A stretch of 64,000 bases of DNA from contig JARDYH010000006.1 in NCBI GenBank assembly GCA_029215795.1, positions 27,357,501-27,421,500 on the forward strand. Direction: 5' to 3'. Source of the stretch: Anniella stebbinsi (Eukaryota > Chordata > Lepidosauria > Squamata > Anniellidae). A program made the translations under genes and the position numbers. Under the pieces are notes generated by a model. It did not search any database, was not told where the DNA came from, and saw only the letters and a program-made list of their open reading frames with translations. Position 1 is the stretch's first letter; each line of letters opens with the position of its first letter. Shown here in pieces: positions 61,001 through 64,000 of this stretch.

Positions 61001-61491
61001 TTTTAGCAATTTATATTTTATTTGTAAGCTGCTCTGAATCCAAAGGAAAGTTATTTTAAGTGCAATAAAATATAACCAATAGAAACAGCAACTTTTCTTT
61101 TACTTAAATATTTTAGCAAGCTGGAACCATATGTTAAGAATCTAAGTTAAGAGCAGTGCTTCTTTATTCTAGGAAAAACAAAAGCTACCCAAATCCAGCT
61201 AAAATTAGCAATCGCTCACTTAAGCTCCAGTTGTTTTCTCAATGGGCCTTCTTTACAGCTAACTTTAGTTGGATTTGAACCAGGGAATTTAACTATTGTA
61301 ACTAAATAGCAGGGCCTTAGTTATAATTATTGTTACTTAAAAACCTCTCACTAAATGCTTAAGGGCATCACAGTTGCTAAAGAAATATGTTACTAATTTA
61401 CCTCATTTCTTGCAATTAGCGTTATGAAAGCACCTTGCTTAAAACATTCAATAGCAATGCTTTTCCCAATGCCACTGGAGCCACCAGTTAC
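33226..61491 (-). CDS. KDSR: KDSR, 3-ketodihydrosphingosine reductase (exons 2-10, 5' end outside window)
   Basis: KDSR is an NADPH-dependent short-chain dehydrogenase/reductase that reduces 3-ketodihydrosphingosine to dihydrosphingosine, the second step of sphingolipid synthesis, on the cytosolic face of the ER. Nine exons join in frame to about 293 residues; the family is about 330, so the missing first exon should supply roughly the first 35 residues with the start and membrane anchor. All introns are phase 0 with GT-AG borders. Visible SDR motifs are TGGSSGIG (cofactor loop, exon 2), NCAG (exon 5), the VSSQ serine and YSPTK catalytic Tyr/Lys (Tyr codon 46776-46778, Lys codon 46764-46766). 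The last exon carries a hydrophobic segment and a short charged lysine-rich tail, as in vertebrate KDSR. No stop or frameshift is seen, so the gene looks functional. Exon numbering assumes the ten-exon mammalian structure. Confidence 0.95.
33885..34003. repeat. Fold-back repeat (CCTTCCCCAAC family), diverged
   Basis: GTGTGGGCAGAAAGTAGATC...CAAATGTTTTGGAATTCAACTGC faces TTGAAGTCCTAAACATCTGC and ACCCCTGAT. Located in the KDSR intron between exons 9 and 10. Confidence 0.5.
34401..34502 (-). CDS. KDSR: KDSR exon 9
   Basis: Thirty-four codons starting [20 protein letters not shown] and ending SSLAEALEA. Acceptor AG at 34503-34504, donor GTAAG at 34400 and below. It encodes the start of the C-terminal membrane-associated part of KDSR. 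Confidence 0.93.
35270..35459 (+). mobile_element. L2-type LINE fragment, left part
   Basis: Decayed L2 C-terminal region (TCTTTTACCAACTTCGACTAG ~ 'FYQLRL') ending in the target duplication AGAATGTTGGTAAGAGC (35443-35459). Continues after L1 copy 3 at 37753. Confidence 0.65.
35460..37735 (+). mobile_element. L1 retrotransposon, 5'-truncated (copy 3), perfect 17-bp duplication
   Basis: AGAATGTTGGTAAGAGC is present intact at 35443-35459 and 37736-37752. The insert ends in an A-rich tail after AATTAATAAAAAAAAATATT. It sits in a KDSR intron (between exons 9 and 8) in the orientation opposite to the gene. The exact duplication and long open frame show it is the youngest of the three L1 copies. 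Confidence 0.95.
35462..37593 (+). pseudogene. L1 ORF2 reverse transcriptase and C-terminus (copy 3)
   Basis: Open from 35462 ([10 protein letters not shown]) without an ATG, because the copy is 5'-truncated inside RT. Visible: [30 protein letters not shown], and the catalytic FADDTLLTL (about 35830-35858). The frame ends at 37024 after a one-base loss in GGGGGAGATATGG (copy 1 has GGGGGAGGATATGG) and continues in the next frame from 36994 to 37593, containing [18 protein letters not shown]. This one indel is the only break in 2.1 kb. Confidence 0.92.
37753..38060 (+). mobile_element. L2-type LINE fragment, right part
   Basis: Resumes the L2 sequence split by L1 copy 3 and reads, with many breaks, the region equivalent to 'LHWLPV..FRAQFK..LTYKAL' and later 'REPGTRPS'. 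Old copy. Confidence 0.6.
39030..39100 (-). repeat. L2 3'-end fragment
   Basis: TTTATTTATTTATTACATTTCTATACCACC followed by AGTTGAAGCTCTCTGGGCAG is the reverse of the L2 3' end at 15930-15990. Confidence 0.7.
39431..39514 (-). CDS. KDSR: KDSR exon 8
   Basis: Twenty-eight codons, [19 protein letters not shown] then ARGIVKDAL, matching the helical region after the active site. Acceptor AG at 39515-39516, donor GTAAG at 39430 and below. A complete-ended DIRS element lies in the intron upstream of it and an L1 in the intron downstream. Confidence 0.94.
39996..40026. repeat. (CA)n microsatellite
   Basis: About 15 uninterrupted CA units, in the KDSR intron between exons 8 and 7. Confidence 0.95.
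40365..40516. repeat. DIRS copy 2 terminal inverted repeat (3' side)
   Basis: Inverted match to 44106-44258: for example GGGCTTCTGCGCCTGCGCGG here against CAGGCGCAGAAGCCC there, and CTATTAGTTAATTTTCGGCG against CGCCGAAAATTAACTAATAG. High identity over about 150 bp. Confidence 0.92.
40608..40703. repeat. DIRS internal complementary region
   Basis: TGTGACTGCACAGATGACCAC...TTACAGGTAAGCAACCTGTCC is the exact complement of the left outer end (40321-40380), and immediately continues TTCTTCTTCATGGTCTCTGTG...CACACATATGGGC, the near complement of the right outer end (44236-44270). In DIRS-1 such a region is thought to template joining of the ends into a circular intermediate. Its position next to the 3' repeat matches that model. 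Confidence 0.88.
40792..42113 (-). pseudogene. DIRS tyrosine recombinase (copy 2)
   Basis: Core-binding part [18 protein letters not shown], then [17 protein letters not shown] (first Arg), [13 protein letters not shown] (HxxR) and [12 protein letters not shown], which holds the presumed Tyr nucleophile. All four catalytic positions are therefore visible, unlike copy 1. A one-base loss near 41160 (run of T, CCAACTTTTTTCCGTCC) shifts the frame between pieces 42113-41064 and 41124-40792. Apart from that shift the domain is open. Confidence 0.88.
42060..42846 (-). pseudogene. DIRS RNase H region (copy 2), RT missing
   Basis: Reads [32 protein letters not shown] (catalytic Asp of RNase H), [16 protein letters not shown], then in another frame [20 protein letters not shown]. 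The RT motifs seen in copy 1 (WFTTVDLKDAHF, YLDD) are absent: gag-like sequence runs almost directly into RNase H, so about 0.8 kb has been lost around 42740-42870. Confidence 0.82.
42869..43996 (-). pseudogene. DIRS gag-like ORF (copy 2), open
   Basis: 375 codons from ATG 43996: [50 protein letters not shown]; the same zinc-binding head as copy 1 and the same Ser/Pro/Arg-rich body with a [12 protein letters not shown] basic patch. No internal stop. It could still encode protein, although the element lacks RT. Function is inferred from position only. Confidence 0.8.
44106..44258. repeat. DIRS copy 2 terminal inverted repeat (5' side)
   Basis: Inverted partner of 40365-40516; see GGGAAGGGTTCCCGCCGAAA here against the reverse at 40445-40465. 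The outermost bases to 44270 match the end of DIRS copy 1 at 24497-24523. Confidence 0.92.
44531..44610. repeat. MITE end fragment (ACAACAC family)
   Basis: GTGACTGGTTTCACACAACATGATAACCC followed by GTGGGTTGTCGTTGAACTG matches the left end of the element at 45452. No right end found. Confidence 0.5.
45452..45767. mobile_element. 316-bp fold-back MITE with 3-bp duplication
   Basis: TGGGTTCACACAACACGATA at the left faces TCGTGTCATGTGAACCCA at the right. GAC flanks both sides (45449-45451, 45768-45770). The middle has three head-to-tail units CTGAACCTAG.. of 27 bp (45541, 45568, 45595) and an inverted pair around 45605-45690 (CTAGCTGTGTTAACAAGCC / TTGTTAGCACAGCTAGG). Confidence 0.7.
45888..45971 (-). 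CDS. KDSR: KDSR exon 7
   Basis: Twenty-eight codons, [19 protein letters not shown] then GYAKENETK. The YPPDTDTPG tract is highly conserved in KDSR and forms part of the cofactor and substrate pocket. Acceptor AG at 45972-45973, donor GTAAC at 45887 and below. Confidence 0.95.
46140..46385 (+). repeat. L2-type LINE 3' fragment
   Basis: Ends TTCACCTGTCTGGAATCTG, GATGTGGAGTAGTATATAAA, AATAAATAAAC, the same wording as the 3' end at 1100-1200. No readable domain. Confidence 0.6.
46725..46916 (-). CDS. KDSR: KDSR exon 6 (catalytic Ser, Tyr, Lys)
   Basis: Sixty-four codons starting [13 protein letters not shown] and ending GLAEALQME. It holds the catalytic serine in FVSSQAG and the active-site YSPTK (YxxxK). 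Acceptor AG at 46917-46918, donor GTATG at 46724 and below. This is the largest coding exon and the strongest single support for the assignment. Confidence 0.97.
47484..47575. repeat. Fold-back repeat fragment (CCTTCCCCAAC family)
   Basis: Ends CCGCTGGAGGGTATCAGGTTG then AAGAAGGCTG, matching the right arm of the family; the left arm is partly lost. Confidence 0.45.
47738..48476. mobile_element. 739-bp MITE with 3-bp duplication (ACAACAC family)
   Basis: Left end GGGGCTGTTCCCACAACACA, right end complement GGGCAGGTTCGCACCTCATG; ATT flanks both (47735-47737, 48477-48479). The inside contains inverted blocks (GGACAATTTCCATAGGGTGG against CCACCCTGTGGAAAATGTCC) at 47828 and 47963. No coding content. 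Confidence 0.65.
48845..49012 (+). repeat. tRNA-derived SINE, degraded
   Basis: Reads GTAGCTTTGTATGCAGGCAC..CCAGGTCTAATCTTC, a decayed tRNA-like A/B-box head, then CTGGAGAGCCACTGTCAATC and TCTGACTCGGTATAAGGCAG, the conserved body and tail of a common reptile SINE. Not a functional tRNA. Confidence 0.7.
49013..49130 (+). mobile_element. L2-type LINE fragment, left part
   Basis: Reads [20 protein letters not shown], the ORF2 C-terminus of L2, stopping at 49130 where a fold-back element begins. The rest of the L2 resumes at 49872 and its 3' end lies at 50380-50510. Confidence 0.65.
49131..49871. mobile_element. Composite fold-back element inserted in L2
   Basis: GGCTGAATTTGGACAACACA at the left and TCGTGTCGTCCGAATGCTGCC at the right are the family ends; flanks ATT and ATA are a possible 3-bp duplication with one mismatch. 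It includes a nested palindrome at 49536-49788 and an extra internal family end (TGTTGTCCGAATTCAACC at 49660). Confidence 0.6.
49536..49788. repeat. 250-bp near-perfect palindrome
   Basis: Two ~115-bp arms: GACTATTAGTCCACTCAAC...GGCTACTCAACCCACCATT and AATGGTGGGTTGAGTAGCC...GTTGAGTAGACTAATAGTC, separated by about 25 bp. Differences between the arms are few, so the structure is fairly recent. Confidence 0.85.
49872..50512 (+). mobile_element. L2-type LINE 3' part
   Basis: TTCCAGTGCCAGGTGAAAAC continues the L2 C-terminus; the 3' end GGGAGCTTTGGCTATTGAG...AATAAACAAATAAATA closes it. An A-rich tract at 49915-49990 and poorly readable sequence lie between. Confidence 0.6.
51453..51548 (-). CDS. 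KDSR: KDSR exon 5 (NCAG motif)
   Basis: Thirty-two codons containing [16 protein letters not shown], then [15 protein letters not shown] is the KDSR form of the SDR NNAG structural motif. Acceptor AG at 51549-51550, donor GTAAGG at 51452 and below. Only 132 bp separate it from exon 4. Confidence 0.95.
51681..51746 (-). CDS. KDSR: KDSR exon 4
   Basis: Twenty-two codons, read [13 protein letters not shown] then ANVARVLKQ. The VDVS tract is the SDR 'D' strand that positions the adenine ring of the cofactor. Acceptor AG at 51747-51748, donor GTAAG at 51680 and below. Confidence 0.93.
51885..52065 (-). repeat. Reptile SINE-like repeat, reverse orientation
   Basis: ATAAGAACGTAAGAAGAGCC, GATCAGTCCAAGGGTCCATC and GTGACCAACCAGCTGCC..GGGA appear in the same order as in 60080-60280. 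Lies in the intron between KDSR exons 4 and 3, 140 bp upstream of exon 4. Confidence 0.6.
52066..53820. other. Mostly unassigned; old LINE-like relics
   Basis: 52190-52320 resembles the repeat at 8320. 52930-53130 (GGGATGTTCTGCTTATTAGGG, CTCATTCAGGCCTTTAAACAAGC) reads like a decayed LINE C-terminus/3' UTR. No gene or intact element. Confidence 0.3.
53822..53922. repeat. Palindromic MITE (GTGCAATCCTATGCATG family)
   Basis: GTGCAATCCTATGCATGTTTAGACA faces TGTCTAAACATGCATAGGATTGCAC, perfect arms of about 25 bp with GAATGCTAGGAGTTGTAAGGC between. Same type as the fold-back inside the duplicated segment at 3299-3426. Confidence 0.8.
53925..54200 (-). repeat. L2 3'-end fragment (minus strand)
   Basis: TTTATTTATTACATTTGTATACCACCCC then GAAGCTCTCTGAGCAGTTTAC is the reverse of the L2 end; further on CCTCAGATATTGCTAAATGCC matches 27980-28000 of the other minus-strand copy. 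Confidence 0.8.
54358..54445. repeat. MITE (CTACTCAG..GACTTACT family)
   Basis: GCACAATTCTATACATGTCTACTCAG...GGGTCTTACTCCCAGGAAA...ATAGGATTGCAGTCT; ends are inverted (GCACAATTCTAT/ATAGGATTGC). A second copy is at 60418-60505. Confidence 0.6.
54446..55866. other. Unassigned sequence
   Basis: AT-rich. An open stretch at 55128-55337 has no family motif. AAAATAAAATAAATAAATA near 55605 may be a LINE or SINE tail. Confidence 0.3.
57430..57612 (+). repeat. L2 3'-end fragment inside the hAT element
   Basis: TTTTGTAAACCGCCCACAGAG, GCTATGGGGCAGTATATAAA and a terminal (TAA)n run of about seven units. It is the standard L2 end and must have inserted into, or been captured by, the hAT element. Confidence 0.75.
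57620..58375 (+). repeat. Amplified module within the hAT element, including BED relics
   Basis: AGGATC.TC.AGGTTGGC.C..GGGGTATCTCCTG then GAGGCCCTGCCTGGCTA occurs three times (about 57734, 58024 and 58290). Between copies lie two versions of a degenerate coding piece beginning GGCGGGCAGACTG.GTCA (57628, 58167); the second runs [19 protein letters not shown] then KASIS, which has the C-x2-C spacing of a BED zinc finger, with a stop in place of the usual Trp. Confidence 0.55.
59863..59919 (-). CDS. KDSR: KDSR exon 3
   Basis: Nineteen codons, [19 protein letters not shown], matching the charged helix after the cofactor loop in KDSR. Acceptor AG at 59920-59921, donor GT at 59861-59862. It lies about 320 bp on the 5' side of a 3.66-kb hAT element in the next intron. 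Confidence 0.93.
60080..60280 (-). repeat. Reptile SINE-like repeat, reverse orientation
   Basis: ATATAAGAATATCTGTGCTGG, GTCCAGTTTTCTGTTCCCCCAG and GACCAACCAAATGCCCATGG run in the same order as at 51885, and extend further to GGTATTGAGACGCATGCTG. Located about 160 bp upstream of KDSR exon 3. Confidence 0.6.
60418..60505. repeat. MITE (CTACTCAG..GACTTACT family), second copy
   Basis: GTGCAATCCTGTGTATATCTATTC, TTCATTGGGACTTACTGCCAG and GTGTGCACGCGACTGCAGCC; same plan as 54358-54445. Confidence 0.6.
60652..60782. repeat. Fold-back repeat (CCTTCCCCAAC family)
   Basis: CAGTCCCCAACCTGGTGTCC and TTTAGATGTTTTGAACTTCAAC face TTGCAGTTTAACATATCTGGAG. Includes CAGCCAGTATGGCCAATGGTC in the loop. Confidence 0.65.
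61402..61491 (-). CDS. KDSR: KDSR exon 2 (NADPH-binding glycine motif)
   Basis: Thirty codons beginning [16 protein letters not shown] and ending with ARNE. The TGxxxGxG loop binds the cofactor. The acceptor AG is at 61492-61493 and the donor GT at 61400-61401 (minus strand). It is the most 5' exon in the window; no exon 1 with the hydrophobic N-terminus was found up to base 64000. Confidence 0.95.
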
Positions 61492-62074
61492 CTTGTAAAG
61501 AAAAGAAAAGAACACATTGATTAATTTTTAAAAATATATTTGACTATATTTTTATTCTAAACCTCTTAGAAGTCAGAGTGGCCACACTCAGGACCAGTTC
61601 ACATGCACGAGGGAGCTTATTCCCCTTGTTCCCATGCACAATGGGATGCTTCCTGCTGTCATGTTGACAGTTTCCAGTGTTAAAACTATCCACAGCTAGT
61701 AGCATGCAGATACCACCACAAACACAGACATGGTTGCAAGCTGTCTCCATGAACACCTCACTTCATCTTGAACATCATTACACTTTAAGGTTCACACAGA
61801 GGGAGGTAAATTTGCATTGAGATCAAATACTTAATTACCCTCTCAGCTCTAGTATGTTTCTATGTCAAAATCGTAGTTCAAAGGAAATGGAGCATGATCA
61901 CACTTACCTAAATTAGAGCACTGGCAACATCAGGATTATGTATCTTGTTGCAATGCTGCCTGTGCTGGATTACTATGGACTTGGTACAGATAGGTATAAA
62001 GGTATGCACTCATCATTCAACTCTATATAAGAACTTGCATGTTTCAAGCCTTTAGCTTTCAACATTTCATGTAA

Positions 62075-62205
62075 AACAGGGATAGGCAATCCAGTACTCT
62101 TCAGACATTTTGCACTACAACTCTCAGCCCCACCTGTCATGGCCAAAGGTGAGCAATTATGGGGTTGTAGTCTGAAACCTCTGGAGGGCACCAAACTGCC
62201 TATCT
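62075..62205. repeat. Fold-back repeat (CCTTCCCCAAC family), diverged
   Basis: ATAGGCAATCCAGTACTCTTC and TTTTGCACTACAACTCTCAGC face TTGTAGTCTGAAACCTCTGGAG and CACCAAACTGCCTATC. In KDSR intron 1. Confidence 0.6.
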
Positions 62206-63012
62206 CAGCTGTAAAATATCCAAAGGGTCTTAAATGTTGCTAGACTAGAGCATGTCCTCTGATAAATATATTCAAATTCTTCACCCAATTAGTAATCCAA
62301 TCGAACACTGTATCAATAGCAAAACCAGTTATTCAGAAATGAGATCTCCTGATAGACCATTTGTTCTTGTGAACAAATTATTCAGCCTACTCATCTGTGC
62401 AGGGAGCCATCTTTCTCTCATTGCCTTCCAAACTCTCTTCTAAGCGTTTCATACTCTTCGTTTTAAAGATAATATATCTAAGCTCTGCTATCTTTACCTT
62501 GATTTGGTGGAATTCTTGCATGCATCATACTGCATCAAGAAACCAAGGCCTTATTCTCCTCTATAACTTGAATAGCTTAATCTGAAAAGGTTAAGAATGC
62601 CAAATCAATACATAATTGCTTTTTGTTTATCTTTCCAGGCTTAGAGTACACATTTGTTTGCAAATGAGTCCACTTTTCTGTCCATCTGTTAATCCCCACA
62701 TCACAGAAATATAATTTAAATCAGTGATAATCTGTAATTCAAAGATTTTTCAAGAACAAAATTTATGCAGACAGTAACTTTAAATTAAAAAGAAGACACC
62801 ACAGAGCCTGCCCACATCATATGTCTTAGTGATGCAGAGCTAGCTAAATTCTTAACTAGTCTCTCTGGTGTCCAATGTCCATGAAACATCATTTGTTGGC
62901 TCAGCTTCAGGTTTGAATCAATGGAAATAGTACATATGGAAGCCAAACCAACTTTCCATTGATTAGGCGGTTTAGAGCATTTTAATTCCCTATTCCATTC
63001 CTCCCTAACATA
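62206..63012. other. KDSR intron 1 sequence, nothing identified
   Basis: AT-rich, no repeats with readable ends and no sign of KDSR exon 1. Open stretches at 62252-62585 and 62785-63057 are not supported as genes. Confidence 0.35.
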
Positions 63013-63020
63013 CTGAACAT

Positions 63021-63791
63021 CAGGGTTGATAATAATCAATGATTTTTTAAAAATCACATTTGTTCATTTAATGTTTTTTAAATCAGATTTTGAAAATTTT
63101 CTTAAAACAATTAGTAAAAAATTCCCTGAGTCAAAGGTACCATGAATACAAATTATACAACTTCTAATTATATTCTGTGAATATGTTAACAGCAGTTTAT
63201 GGAGATGGGAAATAACCTGATCAGTCCTGTTCTGCACGAAATGCGCTTTCTTTCTCAGGTTTTGTCTCTTTCTAAGTGCAAAGACAGAGGGCACATTTGC
63301 ACAACACATTAGCCAACCCTGCCATTAGTCTACTGTCGACTATTTAATCTATTGTTGACTATTGTGTCATCTGAAACCAGTCAATGAAGGTTAATGAATG
63401 GGGAATTTGGGGAGATGGAGTAGATCTAAACAAGGAGAAGGAGTCTGGCTATAAATGCAAGGAATATGGGAGGGAAATAGAAAGTGAAACCAAAAGTTAA
63501 CAAAACAGCACGGCAGCAGGCTGTGTGTTTTGTTAATGTTGCTGTTCTTGTTGTGATGAAAATTAATCAGAAAATGATTTAGAGTAATTGGTTAGTGTGC
63601 ACCTACCTCTTAATGAAACCTACATCTCTGAATACGTATTAAGGTTAGATTAAACAATAATGAACTTCTACTGAAAAAAAGATTAAATAGAATCTTCCTC
63701 GCTAGTGATGTAAACTGTGATTTAAATCATTAAAATTGAGTCCTTCAGAGAAACAATTTAAATCAATTTGATTTAAATCAAATCAACCCCG
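63021..63791. mobile_element. 771-bp hAT-type non-autonomous element, exact 8-bp duplication
   Basis: Ends CAGGGTTGAT (63021) and ATCAACCCCG (to 63791) are inverted with one mismatch. CTGAACAT flanks both sides exactly (63013-63020, 63792-63799). Subterminal regions are rich in TTTAAATCA/TGATTTAAAT words. A fragment of the ACAACAC MITE family (about 63290-63385) lies inside. No transposase frame. Confidence 0.82.
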
Positions 63792-63799
63792 CTGAACAT

Positions 63800-63944
63800 G
63801 CACTTTATTACATTCCGAAAGACATTCATAAACAATTATTGTAGGGTTATTCCCCCCCCCTAATTTTTGAAGAGCTAATCATTTATTATTTCAAAAGTGG
63901 TTTACTATGAAGTGGGGGGGGGGGGAGATTCTTTCAGAGAAGAA
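63800..63944. other. Unassigned sequence with poly(C)/poly(G) runs
   Basis: CCCCCCCCC at 63852-63861 and a G run at 63914-63925. Nothing else seen. Confidence 0.3.
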
Positions 63945-64000
63945 AAGCTAAAGCTATGGTCACAGGTTCTAGTAACCTCAAGACTGGATTACTGCAATGC
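63945..64000 (+). mobile_element. Start of an L2-type fragment running off the window
   Basis: TAGTAACCTCAAGACTGGATTACTGCAATGC is the L2 segment 'VTS.LDYCNA'. Here the Tyr codon TAC is intact, unlike the TAA in the copies at 15339, 28400 and 635. Confidence 0.65.

Noticed and set aside
61500..64000. KDSR exon 1
   Set aside because: No hydrophobic ATG-led exon followed by a GT donor in phase 0, and no GC-rich promoter, was found; exon 1 must lie outside the window.

Overview
This is a gene-poor, repeat-rich stretch of vertebrate nuclear DNA, most likely from a squamate reptile (lizard or snake). That assignment is inference. It rests on the mix of young 5'-truncated L1 copies, L2-type LINEs, two DIRS tyrosine-recombinase retrotransposons, tRNA-derived SINE relics, hAT elements and many small fold-back repeats, together with one vertebrate gene of ordinary GT-AG exon structure.

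The only cellular gene I can support is KDSR (3-ketodihydrosphingosine reductase, sphingolipid synthesis in the ER), on the minus strand. Nine exons can be read with exact splice sites, from 61491 down to the stop codon at 33226-33228. The first exon, with the start codon and N-terminal membrane anchor, lies beyond base 64000. A long 3' UTR probably runs to a poly(A) signal near 30277. The introns are packed with mobile DNA: an L1 copy with a perfect 17-bp target duplication (35460-37735), a DIRS element whose terminal and internal complementary repeats can all be read (40321-44270), several fold-back MITEs with 3-bp duplications, and hAT elements with 8-bp duplications at 55875-59538 and 63021-63791.

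Bases 1-30000 hold no recognisable host gene. From left to right: an old L2 relic; a ~950-bp segment present twice (1552-8060 and 13185-14135), the left copy split by two L1 insertions and the right copy serving as the empty site; an L1 (3861-8024) itself interrupted by an unfamiliar 353-bp transposon; a hAT MITE (10673-11024); a tandemly duplicated 350-bp unit; an L2 copy reading open except for one stop codon that recurs in other copies; a region with four ZNF143/STAF-like motifs as two inverted pairs; a 5.2-kb DIRS element with gag-like, RT, RNase H and recombinase domains (19285-24523); and a GC-rich palindromic transposon (24660-25160).

No CRISPR array, operon, rRNA or intact tRNA gene was seen. 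The more unusual signals are the DIRS internal complementary region, the recurrent stop codon in L2 copies, the family of fold-back elements sharing a GTTC..ACAACAC-type terminus, the hAT elements that share ends but not subterminal motifs, and the 353-bp element inside L1.
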